Source of the DNA: Methylomagnum ishizawai
Lineage (GTDB): Bacteria; Pseudomonadota; Gammaproteobacteria; Methylococcales; Methylococcaceae
NCBI RefSeq assembly: GCF_900155475.1
Contig: NZ_FXAM01000001.1
Coordinates: 62,001 to 126,000, forward strand
DNA: 64,000 bases
Direction of reading: 5' to 3'
The position numbers were made by a program, and so were the translations under genes. Below the pieces are notes generated by a model, which saw only the letters and a list, made by a program, of their open reading frames with translations, was not told the origin of the DNA and did no database searches. Within the stretch, counting starts at the first letter, position 1, and every line of letters begins with the position of its first letter. Positions 25,945 to 34,868 of the stretch are shown here, piece by piece.

Positions 25945-27390
25945 TCAAACCTTGCCTGGATGCCCACGCCAGGAATGGCTATCGGGATATTGGCGTGGCT
26001 TGAAACCAGCCCCGTCCCGGGCGGATTCCCATTGCGGTTTTCGGCAGACCCCACCCGCCGCCGCCACGGCGGATAGGGTATAGAAAACCATCCCAGGATC
26101 GGCCATGGTCCCGGAAATCGCCCCCGCCACCAGCACCGCCATCAGACCATGCCGCGCCGCCCTGGCCACCGCCGCGACCGTGGCGGACTCCACGAAGACC
26201 GGCACGGCGAATAACCGCGAGCAAAACAGCGTAAACAACCCGACGCCAATCACTCCGATATTCGATAACAACGCCATGGGAAAACTAGAGGCCCGCGCAC
26301 TGCCAAAGCCTATCCCTAGCCCATAGGTATCGATAAAATTAACCCAAGCTTGCTGGTTCCATAAACTTCTTTCCCGGCCCGAGGCACTATCCAGTTTATT
26401 CACCAGGGTCAAATCGAAGAATTCAAAGATACGGCTGAAGATTCGCGGCTGGCTCAACGCCAGGAAACACCCAGCCAAAACCACCACCCCCACCATCAGC
26501 GTGGTCGGTCCCAAATACAAAGCCTGCCTATGCCAATAGGCCTGGGCCAAGGCCACCGCCGTGGCGAGGGTTCCATAAATCAGTAAGCCCGCATAAGCGG
26601 TCGAAGAAGTCGTCATCAATAACAAGCCCAAGGACGCCAAAGCCACGATACCGCTATAAACCCCGCGCACCCCATCCCGGCACAGGCTGGCCGTGAACGC
26701 GAACAAAGCCAGGGTAAACGATGAAAATGCCGAGGTTTCCGGGAACGTACCATAAATACGCAATAAACCTCCGACCTCGCCGCCAGTGAACGTGGCATAG
26801 CTCGCATTGCGGAATAGGTTCAATACACTGGGAAAACCCAGGTTATTCTCCGCCAACTGCAATACCCCGGCCCAGATATTCAGCATCGCGAGCAATAACA
26901 CCGCATCGCGCATCCCCGCCATGCGCCGCTCGGAATCCAGCAAGCTACGCACCGAGAGGAAACACGCCAAACCGAGCAAGGCATAGATGGATTGGGTGAG
27001 GTTGGTCGAAAGCGGTTTGAGTGGCATCAAGGCCACGCCGCCGATCACACCGCGATTGGTGCTAAACACATAAGTTTCACCAGAGAACAAGCGGGGCAAC
27101 CCTATGGCGCTCAGCACTTCCCATAACACCAGCAATAATAACCAAAACCCAGGTTCTGGATACGTTATCAGCCTGGGCGATAAGGATATTCCACGGTTGG
27201 CTATCGCTTTCCATATCAAAAACGGCATGAGTAAAACAGCGGGCAGGATGGGCGCATCTCCGAGCATGGAAAACGACAGGGTCGCGGTTCCGCCGAATAA
27301 AAGGCAAATCATCAGCGCATAGAGAATTCCCTCGCCCGATGCGAGCAGTCCCGCGAGAATCACGGGGATTGCGAAAACCGTGATTTCCAT
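25945..27390 (-). CDS. O-antigen ligase / Wzy-like polysaccharide polymerase
   Basis: The protein has 481 residues from ATG 27390; a GTG 12 bases upstream is an alternative. It is a polytopic membrane protein with about eleven to twelve hydrophobic segments. A larger periplasmic loop lies near the last third (DSASGRERSLWNQQAWVNF), and YGLGIGFGSARASSFPMALL follows, like the late motif of the O-antigen ligase/polymerase superfamily (Wzy_C). It would polymerise undecaprenyl-linked repeat units in the periplasm. It lies 21 bases after the hydrolase gene stop, in the same operon as the flippase and chain-length genes. Ligase and polymerase cannot be separated by sequence alone, but context favours the polymerase. 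Confidence 0.8.
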   Translation of the reverse strand: MEITVFAIPVILAGLLASGEGILYALMICLLFGGTATLSFSMLGDAPILPAVLLMPFLIWKAIANRGISLSPRLITYPEPGFWLLLLVLWEVLSAIGLPRLFSGETYVFSTNRGVIGGVALMPLKPLSTNLTQSIYALLGLACFLSVRSLLDSERRMAGMRDAVLLLAMLNIWAGVLQLAENNLGFPSVLNLFRNASYATFTGGEVGGLLRIYGTFPETSAFSSFTLALFAFTASLCRDGVRGVYSGIVALASLGLLLMTTSSTAYAGLLIYGTLATAVALAQAYWHRQALYLGPTTLMVGVVVLAGCFLALSQPRIFSRIFEFFDLTLVNKLDSASGRERSLWNQQAWVNFIDTYGLGIGFGSARASSFPMALLSNIGVIGVGLFTLFCSRLFAVPVFVESATVAAVARAARHGLMAVLVAGAISGTMADPGMVFYTLSAVAAAGGVCRKPQWESARDGAGFKPRQYPDSHSWRGHPGKV

Positions 27391-27411
27391 GAGTCGCCAC
27401 ACCCTATCAGC

Positions 27412-28824
27412 TTAATAATTCACGCCAATATCCAAAGGCGCATCCAACCAGGTGCCGGAAATATAAACCGGGGCGGCCCCCAGCTTAATCCTACGCCTGC
27501 CCTGCACGCTGGTATCGAGAGCCACGGGTTTACCCAAGACATCGACCGCCTCGATGGTCTTCTCATTCGCGGGAACACTGAGATAAGGCGCCGCGCCTTC
27601 CACGCTCCAAACCACCAGTTTCCGACCCCGCGCCCCGGTGAATACGAATCCCTGTATCCCGCTGGCGGGATGGTCGGCACCGGCGAGTTGGCTCAGCAAA
27701 ATCATATCGCCCAATTGCCGGGCCATGGTTTGATAAGCGAAATAGGTTTGCCGGTGCTGCCCATTATTGCGGGTCAACCCCATGAGACCATCGACCGCAT
27801 CATAGGAAGAAAACCAGCAGGTCGCCTTGATACCCGCCGCCGCCGCTAGAATATAAGTCCTGGGCAGATAAGCCACCAAGGTGGATTCTGGAATACTGCC
27901 TTTCGCCCCTTCTAATGGCCAGCCCCATTCGGTAATCCATATTTCCGGGGTATAACCCAGTTTGGCCTTGCCTTGATCGCGTAAACGGCGCACCGCCGAC
28001 CGGAACGAGCGGTCCTGATCAACCACGTTGAAAGGCCGGGTCCAATCGGTATCATAGGCGACGGCGGTATATTCTGGATTAGCGGGCGCATTATAAGGAT
28101 GGACCGCAAAACCGGCGATTTCCTTGGGCAGACCGGCTTCGAGAAACCAATAATGCACGATCCACATATCGTCATCGGTCAACAGCTTGATGGCAGGGTC
28201 GATAGCCTTGACCGCGCGCACCGATTCCTGGGTGATCTTGATATATTGATCCACCCAAGGCGAAGGCGCTTTACCCTGCCAATGACCCCCGAATTTTTGC
28301 AGTATCGCGTCGTTATGGGGTTCGTTCCATATTTCCAGGACGAAAGGTACCCCGGAGGCTTTCATCAAGCCCGCCACCTGGGCGGCATAACGGGAGAAAC
28401 CCGATGCATTCACCGAGTGGGTAGGATTTTCTGGGGTATTGGGATAGGCTTTCTGATTGCCATAAGCGAGCATGAAAACCACGCCGATGCCATGTGCCTT
28501 ATAATAGTCCAGGCGTTGCTGGAAGTCGTTGGGGAAGTGGCTTAAAAACTGTCCAGCGGTGGGCTCCATAATGGACCAGCCGACATTATCCCGTACCCAG
28601 CGCACGCCCAACTCGGAGAGATTCGATAAGCTGGCAAGCGGTTCGCCTTGGCTGAACTTCACGCCCAGGCATAAAGTCTCGCGGAAAGGCGTGGCAGCGG
28701 GCTGGAAATCGCCGCCGGGCGGAGGCAATACCGCGCCCCAATCCGCCGCCATCGCGCTTTCCAAGCCCATCCATAACACGAAGCCTAGCACTATCCATAA
28801 CAATCGCTTTCCCTGCTTGGACAT
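27412..28824 (-). CDS. GH39-like secreted glycoside hydrolase in the exopolysaccharide operon
   Basis: This 470-residue protein has a signal peptide (hydrophobic LLWIVLGFVLWMGL, cleavage near SAMAAD, residue 27). The TIM-barrel carries two catalytic glutamates in clan GH-A positions: Glu168 in FVLEIWNEPHNDA as acid/base and Glu299 in EIWITEWGWPLEG as nucleophile. The architecture resembles GH39/GH5-type enzymes such as Pseudomonas PslG, an endoglycosidase encoded within the Psl operon that trims the polymer in the periplasm. It lies between epsG and the polymerase gene. A role in cutting mis-sorted or newly made polymer, or in releasing it, is inferred. The frame remains open upstream over epsG, but that part is only antisense shadow. 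Confidence 0.85.
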   Translation of the reverse strand: MSKQGKRLLWIVLGFVLWMGLESAMAADWGAVLPPPGGDFQPAATPFRETLCLGVKFSQGEPLASLSNLSELGVRWVRDNVGWSIMEPTAGQFLSHFPNDFQQRLDYYKAHGIGVVFMLAYGNQKAYPNTPENPTHSVNASGFSRYAAQVAGLMKASGVPFVLEIWNEPHNDAILQKFGGHWQGKAPSPWVDQYIKITQESVRAVKAIDPAIKLLTDDDMWIVHYWFLEAGLPKEIAGFAVHPYNAPANPEYTAVAYDTDWTRPFNVVDQDRSFRSAVRRLRDQGKAKLGYTPEIWITEWGWPLEGAKGSIPESTLVAYLPRTYILAAAAGIKATCWFSSYDAVDGLMGLTRNNGQHRQTYFAYQTMARQLGDMILLSQLAGADHPASGIQGFVFTGARGRKLVVWSVEGAAPYLSVPANEKTIEAVDVLGKPVALDTSVQGRRRIKLGAAPVYISGTWLDAPLDIGVNY

Positions 28825-28883
28825 GGGATGGCCTCCAAAAATTATCCGCCCATACTCCACTCCCGGCCAGTAGGTTCCGGGTT

Positions 28884-29807
28884 TCAGATATCGTTGAACA
28901 CCGCCGCGACCCATTCCACCCTGGCATCGATGAGATGGGTTTTCACCGCCTCCAAATCCTTCATCCGGGTTTGGTTTTTCCTGACCACCAGCAATACATT
29001 CTTGGTATTGGCCGCGATGATCTGGGTATCGGCATAGCGGTTGGCGGCGGGGGTATCCACGATCACCACCGCGTAAATCCGCCCGCACTCGCGCAACAAG
29101 GCCGCGAAGGCGGGCCGGTCCAGCAATTCCTGCGGATTGGGCGGCACGGTCCCGGCGGGCAGGACGGAAAGGCCACCGAAAGCCCCGATCTCGGCGATGA
29201 CTTCGGTGCCGCGGCGTCCGGCCAAAACATCCGCCAAGCCTTGACGCTGGGCCAGCCCGAAAATGCGGTGCTGCCGCGGCTCGCGCAGATTGGCGTCCAT
29301 CAACAAGGTCCGCACGCCCAATTGGGCGAAAGCCACGGCGAGATTGGCGGCGACATAGCTGCAACCATCGCCCCGGTCCAGGCCGGCCACCGCCAAGGCA
29401 GTGGCATCTTCCAAGCCGAACAGCCGCAAATTCAATTGGCTGCGCAAACGCCGGAACACCTCGGCGCGGTCGCCGAACGGCGCATGGGCCAGGGTCAGTT
29501 CGGGGCTGAACGCCTGGGCCTCGGGCTGGCCGGGCACGAAATAGGCATAATCAAACTGCCGGGCCAGGGCGATTTCCACATCGGCGTTCTCGACCAGACC
29601 CAGGCTCACGGCGGCCTCGCCGAAGCGCAAACCCCGCTCCTGCTGGCGGCGCTCGATGGCGTCGATATCCAGGAAACCGATCTTGCCGGTTTCGGCCAAC
29701 AGTTTGCCGATGGGCTTGCTGGCCAGCGCTTGCGGGAAGCCGGCCCGGCGCTCCAAGCGCTCGACGCGGACGGGTTCCGCGTGCGATTCCTTGTGTAATT
29801 CCTTCAT
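28884..29807 (-). CDS. epsG: EpsG-type chain-length-determinant tyrosine kinase (BY-kinase-like)
   Basis: This 307-residue cytoplasmic protein has an N-terminal segment resembling the type II secretion E N-domain (about 30-90, IGKLLAETGKIGFLDIDAIE). A CpsD/CapB-like P-loop domain follows. The Walker A loop reads GLDRGDGCSYVAANL (about 142-156): Cys149 stands where a lysine is expected. The A' motif is TLLMDANLREPRQH, with Asn where Asp is usual, and the later acidic motif AVVIVDTPAANRYAD is normal. There is no tyrosine cluster at the C-terminus. EpsG partners with EpsF to control polymer length. Its stop-start overlap with epsF is ATGA (4 bases). The P-loop substitutions raise doubt about kinase activity. 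Confidence 0.85.
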   Translation of the reverse strand: MKELHKESHAEPVRVERLERRAGFPQALASKPIGKLLAETGKIGFLDIDAIERRQQERGLRFGEAAVSLGLVENADVEIALARQFDYAYFVPGQPEAQAFSPELTLAHAPFGDRAEVFRRLRSQLNLRLFGLEDATALAVAGLDRGDGCSYVAANLAVAFAQLGVRTLLMDANLREPRQHRIFGLAQRQGLADVLAGRRGTEVIAEIGAFGGLSVLPAGTVPPNPQELLDRPAFAALLRECGRIYAVVIVDTPAANRYADTQIIAANTKNVLLVVRKNQTRMKDLEAVKTHLIDARVEWVAAVFNDI

Positions 29808-31231
29808 GGATATGGGCCTCCTCGTGGGGGCAAAGCCGGTTTTTGGAGGAAGCCCAACGCGGGACGCCGCGTCCGCCCTGGGGCGATGCTGACCAGGACC
29901 GGCACGCCCAAACCCCGCCCGATATCGTCTTCCGCCCGCACCCGGCGGTCGAAGACCTCACGCAACAGGGCGCAGGCCACGCCGAACAGGACGCCCATGA
30001 CCACGCCGATGGCGAGGTTCAGCGCCAGGCGCGGCTTGGATGGCCACAACGGCGGCACGGCGGAATTCAGCACGGCGATCTCGGTCTGGCTGCGCTGGCT
30101 TTCCAGGCGGATTTGCTCGGTGCGCTGGCGGGCGCTGTCGTAGGCACGTTCGGCGTTCTCGACTTCGTGGGTCAGCACCATGGCGCGGTCGCGTCCTTCC
30201 TTCAGTTCGAGGACGCGGTTTTTCTGGCGGTCCAGGGCGTGTTCGATCTGGGTTTCGCGCTGCTGGGCCTGGGCCGCCGCGTGGGCTAGGGAACCTTTCA
30301 CATTCTGGATTTCGGCGGCGATCTTGCGCTTGAGGCTGTCGCGCTCGGCGCGGGCGCTTTGGTGGACCGGATGCTTGGGGCCGAGTTGATCGGCGGTCTC
30401 GGCCAGTTTGGCCTCGGATTGGGCCAGGGCGTGCTTGAGGTTCTGGATCAAGGCGTTGCCCTGGATATCGGGCAATTCTTCCAAGCGGCCCTTGGCCTCG
30501 GCCTCGGCGACTTGGCGCTGGCGGGTCTGGATATCGTAGGTCTGGGTCTGGGCGATCACCCATTGGCTGGAGAGTTCGGCCAGCCGGGCGTTTTCCACGT
30601 CGAGCTTTTCGTCGGAAGCCACGATGCCGGTGCGGCGCTGGTATTCCGACAGCCGTTGCCGGGCCGCTTCCACCTGGCCGCGCAGATTCTTGATCTGGTC
30701 CTCGAACCACGAGGCCTGGGTGCGGGCCGGATCGACCCGCAAATCCAGGTTGGTCTGGATATAGGCGCGGGCGAAGGCATTGGCGACCCCGGCGGCGAAG
30801 TCCGGGTCGGTGCTGGAAAACTCGATGGCGATGACGCTGCTATCGCGGCCCGGCCTCGCGTCCAGGTACTTCACCAAGCGGTCCGCCACCCAATCGCGCA
30901 CGCTGCCCCGGCCCTCGGTTTCCTGGTCGAATTTCTCGACCAGTTCGGGAACCTCGGTCAGTTTGAGGCTATCGACCACCCGCAGCGCCACGGCGTGGCT
31001 GGTGATGATATCGACCTGGGTCGCCAGATAGCCGGTCAGCAACTGCCCCGGCAGGATCATCCCGGTGATGGGGTCCACGCCCTTGAAATCGACCAACACC
31101 GAGGCCCGGGCGGTATAGGTCTTGGGCAGCGCCCAACTGAGGCCGGCGACCAACCCCACCACGCCCAGAAACACCGCCAGCACCGCCCGCCACCGCGCCG
31201 CCAGGATCAAAAACATTTGGGTATAGGTCAT
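29804..31231 (-). CDS. epsF: Chain length determinant protein EpsF (Wzz/PCP family)
   Basis: This 475-residue inner-membrane polysaccharide co-polymerase has an N-terminal membrane helix (about 14-34) and a Wzz domain with TYTARASVLVDFKGVDPITG. A long periplasmic coiled-coil region (about 180-385, rich in Ala, Glu, Gln, Arg) follows. A second membrane helix near 405-425 is preceded by the Pro-rich SAVPPLWPSKPRLALNLAIG, the expected position of the Wzz family motif. It determines polymer chain length together with EpsG and the polymerase. It overlaps epsG by 4 bases and starts 9 bases after epsE. Length fits the EpsF subfamily of exosortase-linked loci. Confidence 0.92.
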   Translation of the reverse strand: MTYTQMFLILAARWRAVLAVFLGVVGLVAGLSWALPKTYTARASVLVDFKGVDPITGMILPGQLLTGYLATQVDIITSHAVALRVVDSLKLTEVPELVEKFDQETEGRGSVRDWVADRLVKYLDARPGRDSSVIAIEFSSTDPDFAAGVANAFARAYIQTNLDLRVDPARTQASWFEDQIKNLRGQVEAARQRLSEYQRRTGIVASDEKLDVENARLAELSSQWVIAQTQTYDIQTRQRQVAEAEAKGRLEELPDIQGNALIQNLKHALAQSEAKLAETADQLGPKHPVHQSARAERDSLKRKIAAEIQNVKGSLAHAAAQAQQRETQIEHALDRQKNRVLELKEGRDRAMVLTHEVENAERAYDSARQRTEQIRLESQRSQTEIAVLNSAVPPLWPSKPRLALNLAIGVVMGVLFGVACALLREVFDRRVRAEDDIGRGLGVPVLVSIAPGRTRRPALGFLQKPALPPRGGPYP

Positions 31232-31240
31232 GGACGGCTC

Positions 31241-32065
31241 CTAGAACCAGCTTTCGCGCACATAGATCACATCGTCGGGGCGCACCAAATCCCCGAGTTC
31301 GGCCGTCTCCGTCAATAATTCGCCCTGGCCACCGCGGCGCTTCACCTCGACGCCGTCGTCGGTGCCCCGCGCCGTCAGCCCGCCGCCGATGGAAATGGCC
31401 TGGGCGATATTGATATCGCGCTCCAAACGGAACACGCCCGGATGCTGCACTTCGCCATAGATATAAAAGGTCTGGGCCTTGGGCACGTACACCAGATCGC
31501 CGCCCGTCATCCCAATATCCTTGGAGACATCGCCCGCGAACAAGGCACGCAGATCGATTTCCCGATGCTGATTGCCGCCCCCGGCGGTCCGCACCAAGAC
31601 CGCCACCTCGCCGCCCTCGCTGGACACCCCGCCCGCCGCCGCCAAGACCTGCGACAAGGTACTGGCCCGCTCCAAGGCATACTGGCCGGGCTTGCTCACC
31701 GAACCCATCACCGAAACCTGCTGGCTGGCGAATTCGGTCACCACCAGATTCACATGGGGTTGCTTGATAAAACCCTGTTCGGTGAGTTTCTGGGCCAGGA
31801 GGGTTTCCGCCTGCCTGGGGCTTTTACCGCCAACCAATACCTCTCCCACCAAAGGGAAGGTAATCCCGCCCGACGCGCTGACGCGGGTTTCGACCGCGAG
31901 GTCTGGATAATCGAATACCGTGATTTTCACGAAATCACCCGGCCCCAATAAATAATCCTCGGCCCCGGCCACTCCATAACCCCCAAGCAATAGCCAGAAA
32001 ACCACCCACCACCGCAAGATCGTTCCCATGCCGAGCGTGGAAACGATAGATATCTCTTTGTTCAT
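31241..32065 (-). CDS. epsE: Polysaccharide export protein EpsE (Wza-like, Poly_export/SLBB)
   Basis: This 274-residue protein has an N-terminal hydrophobic signal (WWVVFWLLLGGYGVAGAED). The Poly_export domain (about 38-115) has the typical DYLLGPGDFVKITVFDYPDL, and SLBB domains follow (SVMGSVSKPGQYALERASTL, FYIYGEVQHPGVFRLERDIN). It forms or contacts the outer-membrane export channel in the periplasm. No lipobox Cys is evident. It overlaps epsD by 4 bases (ATGA) and is followed closely by epsF, giving an EpsD-E-F-G order identical in kind to methanolan-type loci. Confidence 0.92.
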   Translation of the reverse strand: MNKEISIVSTLGMGTILRWWVVFWLLLGGYGVAGAEDYLLGPGDFVKITVFDYPDLAVETRVSASGGITFPLVGEVLVGGKSPRQAETLLAQKLTEQGFIKQPHVNLVVTEFASQQVSVMGSVSKPGQYALERASTLSQVLAAAGGVSSEGGEVAVLVRTAGGGNQHREIDLRALFAGDVSKDIGMTGGDLVYVPKAQTFYIYGEVQHPGVFRLERDINIAQAISIGGGLTARGTDDGVEVKRRGGQGELLTETAELGDLVRPDDVIYVRESWF

Positions 32066-32979
32066 AAGCCATCGATCCCCTTTTGTAGATGCCGCCCATC
32101 GGACGAGGTCAATTCATTTTGCCCAGCGTTGGACCGTTGCATTGTCTCGGGCTCATACCCGGCGAACTCGCCTTGATAATGAATTTCCGCCACCTGCCAT
32201 AGACGGTTCAAATGTATACGGCTGACTTCCACATTGCGGACGCTGGACAAATAAGCCTCGATGGCGGGCTTGGCTTTCTCTTCGTCCACCGGCGCTAATA
32301 GAGCCGCTTCCAATTGCAGGAGCAATACGGTTTTACCCCGCTGTATGGAAGCAATATCGCCTGGTTTCATACCGACCAATCGTGGCAATAGTTCCAAGGG
32401 TGCCTGTTCCGCGCTCCATTGCAGCCATTCGGTTTGGTAGTCGATCATTTGCGCTTGCAAAATATTGGCGGTTGCCTGCGGGGTTTGTATCAGATCCAAT
32501 AGTTTTTGGAGTCCTGGGTCGAATCGGTCGGCGGGTATGGAGAACGCCTGCAAGCGGTATAGCTTGCGTTGGGAAAAAAGTTCGGAATGCTCGCGATAGA
32601 AAGCCGCGGTGTCTTCGGGCGTGGGCGGAACTTTGGGCAAAACCTTGCGCTCCAGATAAGCCAAGGCCAATATCCGGCGCTTGGCGTCCTCGATAGCAAG
32701 CATAATTTTAGGATCGCGCTCTAAATCCTCCCGCATCGCTTGTTGGACTAATAACTCCTGTTCGATCAAGGTCTCCAAGGCATCGCGGCTAGCCTCCCGT
32801 GGAGTTTCCCCGGTTTTGACCCTAGTATGTGCCAGGAAGCTATTCAACTGATGGACGGTGATTTCCGCATGGTTCACCCGTGCCACAACCTGGGAAGAAT
32901 GCTTGGCCTCAGAGCCACCGCAACCCGCGAGCGCAAGACTGATAAATACCAGGATGATCCTGATCAATACCTTAGTCAT
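32062..32979 (-). CDS. epsD: EpsD family peptidyl-prolyl isomerase-like lipoprotein
   Basis: The protein has 305 residues from ATG 32979, chosen because AAAGGA lies before it and a lipoprotein signal follows at once (LIRIILVFISLALAGCGG, lipid Cys near 20). The N-terminal SurA/PrsA-like helical region has VVARVNHAEITVHQLNSFLA and RDALETLIEQELLVQQAM. A parvulin-like C-terminal half includes KLYRLQAFSIPADRF. EpsD proteins are conserved in exosortase-associated exopolysaccharide loci and are presumed to be periplasmic chaperones for export proteins. It overlaps epsE by 4 bases and lies 129 bases after the priming transferase gene. Confidence 0.85.
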   Translation of the reverse strand: MTKVLIRIILVFISLALAGCGGSEAKHSSQVVARVNHAEITVHQLNSFLAHTRVKTGETPREASRDALETLIEQELLVQQAMREDLERDPKIMLAIEDAKRRILALAYLERKVLPKVPPTPEDTAAFYREHSELFSQRKLYRLQAFSIPADRFDPGLQKLLDLIQTPQATANILQAQMIDYQTEWLQWSAEQAPLELLPRLVGMKPGDIASIQRGKTVLLLQLEAALLAPVDEEKAKPAIEAYLSSVRNVEVSRIHLNRLWQVAEIHYQGEFAGYEPETMQRSNAGQNELTSSDGRHLQKGIDGL

Positions 32980-33108
32980 TCCTTTGGTCTCGCTCCGTCG
33001 AATCCTTACCATCCAAGTGACATAAATCCCAGTCTGAATCCAAAGCCTGCTTTGACCCAAACATCAAAAGCCTTCCATGGCAAACTTTGGACCCCTGGAA
33101 ATTCCGCT

Positions 33109-34641
33109 TTAATAAGCATGTTTATCCCCGAACAAGACCTTCACAGTCTTTAGGATAATCCAGCAATCCAGGCCCAAAGACCAATTCCTGAGATATTCCA
33201 AATCGCATTCGATGCGCCCGCGCATATGTTCCAAGTCGTCACCGCCGCGGAATCCATTGACCTGCGCCCAGCCAGTAATTCCCGGCTTGACTTTATGGCG
33301 GATCATATAACCCAGGATTTGCTTGCGGTATTGCTCGTTCACCGCGATGGCGTGTGGCCTCGGTCCCACCAAACTCATACGGCCCTGTAAGACATTGATG
33401 AACTGCGGCAACTCGTCCAGTGAGGTTTTACGGATGAACTTCCCGAACACCGTTACCCGGTTATCATTCTGCGTGACCTGGGTATAATTCGCGGCGCCAT
33501 CCTCGGTCACGGTCATCGAACGGAATTTGTAAACAATGACCTCTTCCCCGTCCAAGCCATAGCGCCGCTGGCGGAATAAAACCGGCCCTGGTGAATCCAA
33601 TTTCACCCCCAGCGCGACCAAGAGCAAAACCGGCGAAATCACCAGCAAAATCGCCAAGGAGCCAACGATATCGAAACCCCGTTTAATGAGTCCACGTAGG
33701 CCATAAAAAGGAGTATCGCAAATCGCCACGACAGGCATTCCATTGACCTGTGAAAACCGCGCCTGGATCAAATCGAAGATAAAAATATCTGGCACGAAGA
33801 ACACCGAAGCCGTGGTATCGCGCAAAGATTCTAGTAACTGCTGTACCCGTGGCTGTAAAGACATGGGCAGGGCGATATAGATCAAATCGATCCCATGTTT
33901 GCGGACATAATCAGCGGTTTCCGCCACCCGGCCCAATAACCGGTCTTCCATATTTTCGGGCAAGCGCCAAGCTTGGCGGTCGTCGAAAAAACCCACGACC
34001 CGGATACCTAGATAAGCATCCTCGGTGACTTTCTTATGCAGCGCCAAGCCCAATGGGTTGGCGGCGATAATCACGGCTTTGCGGGCTTTGGTGCGGTTCG
34101 CCACCGAGCGCAGGGCGTTACGCGCCAAAAGTTGCGAACCCAGCAATGCGACGGGCACCATCACGAACCAGGTGAAAATGATTCCATGGGAAAACATGCC
34201 CGCAGTTTTAGTGGCATAGCCCACCAAAAGTAAAACCCCGAACACCACGCACCAATTCCACAGAATAGAATTGATCGCCTCGAAGTAAGGAAACCGGGCA
34301 CGGTCGCGGTATAAGTTGATTTCGTCGAACACTTGGGCCGATACCAGAAACCCCAGGACTCCGAGAATCACATAGGGTTGGTCCAGCGCATGTCCATAGC
34401 CTAGAGCGACCAAGGCCAAGCCCAAGCTAACCACCACCGGGCATAGTAGCCATTTAATCAAGATCACGCCGGGCAAATCCAGCGAGGTGGCCCCATGGGA
34501 AGGGGCTTTGGTCAGTCGGGCCGAGGGCAGGCATTCGAGTTCGGCCTGGGTTTCCGTATATGCGCCATGATTGCCTTTGAGCCAACGCGGCGGGCGGGTA
34601 TTCCGCAAGAGCGTCCCTGATTTTTTCATCTGATACAACAT
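33109..34641 (-). CDS. epsB: Undecaprenyl-phosphate sugar phosphotransferase (WcaJ/EpsB-like, priming enzyme)
   Basis: This 510-residue polyprenyl-glycosylphosphotransferase has four N-terminal membrane helices (about 60-190), a CoA-binding-like Rossmann region (KARKAVIIAANPLGLALHKK, GIRVVGFFDD) and a fifth helix (about 325-350). The catalytic domain has VLFRQRRYGLDGEEVIVYKF, IRKTSLDELPQFINVLQGRM, SLVGPRPHA and KPGITGWAQVNGFRG. It transfers glucose-1-phosphate or a similar sugar to undecaprenyl phosphate, the first step of repeat-unit assembly. Start choice is uncertain: AAGGA abuts ATG 34641, so ATG 34629 with an 11-base spacing may be used instead. It is the first gene of the long reverse operon. 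Confidence 0.92.
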   Translation of the reverse strand: MLYQMKKSGTLLRNTRPPRWLKGNHGAYTETQAELECLPSARLTKAPSHGATSLDLPGVILIKWLLCPVVVSLGLALVALGYGHALDQPYVILGVLGFLVSAQVFDEINLYRDRARFPYFEAINSILWNWCVVFGVLLLVGYATKTAGMFSHGIIFTWFVMVPVALLGSQLLARNALRSVANRTKARKAVIIAANPLGLALHKKVTEDAYLGIRVVGFFDDRQAWRLPENMEDRLLGRVAETADYVRKHGIDLIYIALPMSLQPRVQQLLESLRDTTASVFFVPDIFIFDLIQARFSQVNGMPVVAICDTPFYGLRGLIKRGFDIVGSLAILLVISPVLLLVALGVKLDSPGPVLFRQRRYGLDGEEVIVYKFRSMTVTEDGAANYTQVTQNDNRVTVFGKFIRKTSLDELPQFINVLQGRMSLVGPRPHAIAVNEQYRKQILGYMIRHKVKPGITGWAQVNGFRGGDDLEHMRGRIECDLEYLRNWSLGLDCWIILKTVKVLFGDKHAY

Positions 34642-34707
34642 CCTTGTTTATCCGCCACGCAGTGCAGCCTATTTCCCAAGATACAGGCCACGCATATTGA
34701 TTACGGA

Positions 34708-34728
34708 TTCCCAAACCGGGTTTGGGAA
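34708..34728. repeat. Extragenic palindrome upstream of epsB
   Basis: TTCCCAAAC and GTTTGGGAA form a perfect 9-base stem with a CGG loop. It lies between the PEP-CTERM gene stop (34869) and the epsB start (34641), so it can end transcription of the PEP-CTERM gene. It is related in sequence to the palindromes at 18434 and 42372. Confidence 0.55.
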
Positions 34729-34868
34729 CGAGTATCGATAGATGTCAGCGCAAAGCCGTTTTCAGGGGGGTCTTTGGCGCCCAAAACTTGCTTTCGGGGC
34801 CATGCACGGCCAAGACAAACCTCTTGGATTCCAAAACAGTTTCGCGGACACAGATATGCAAAATCCAG

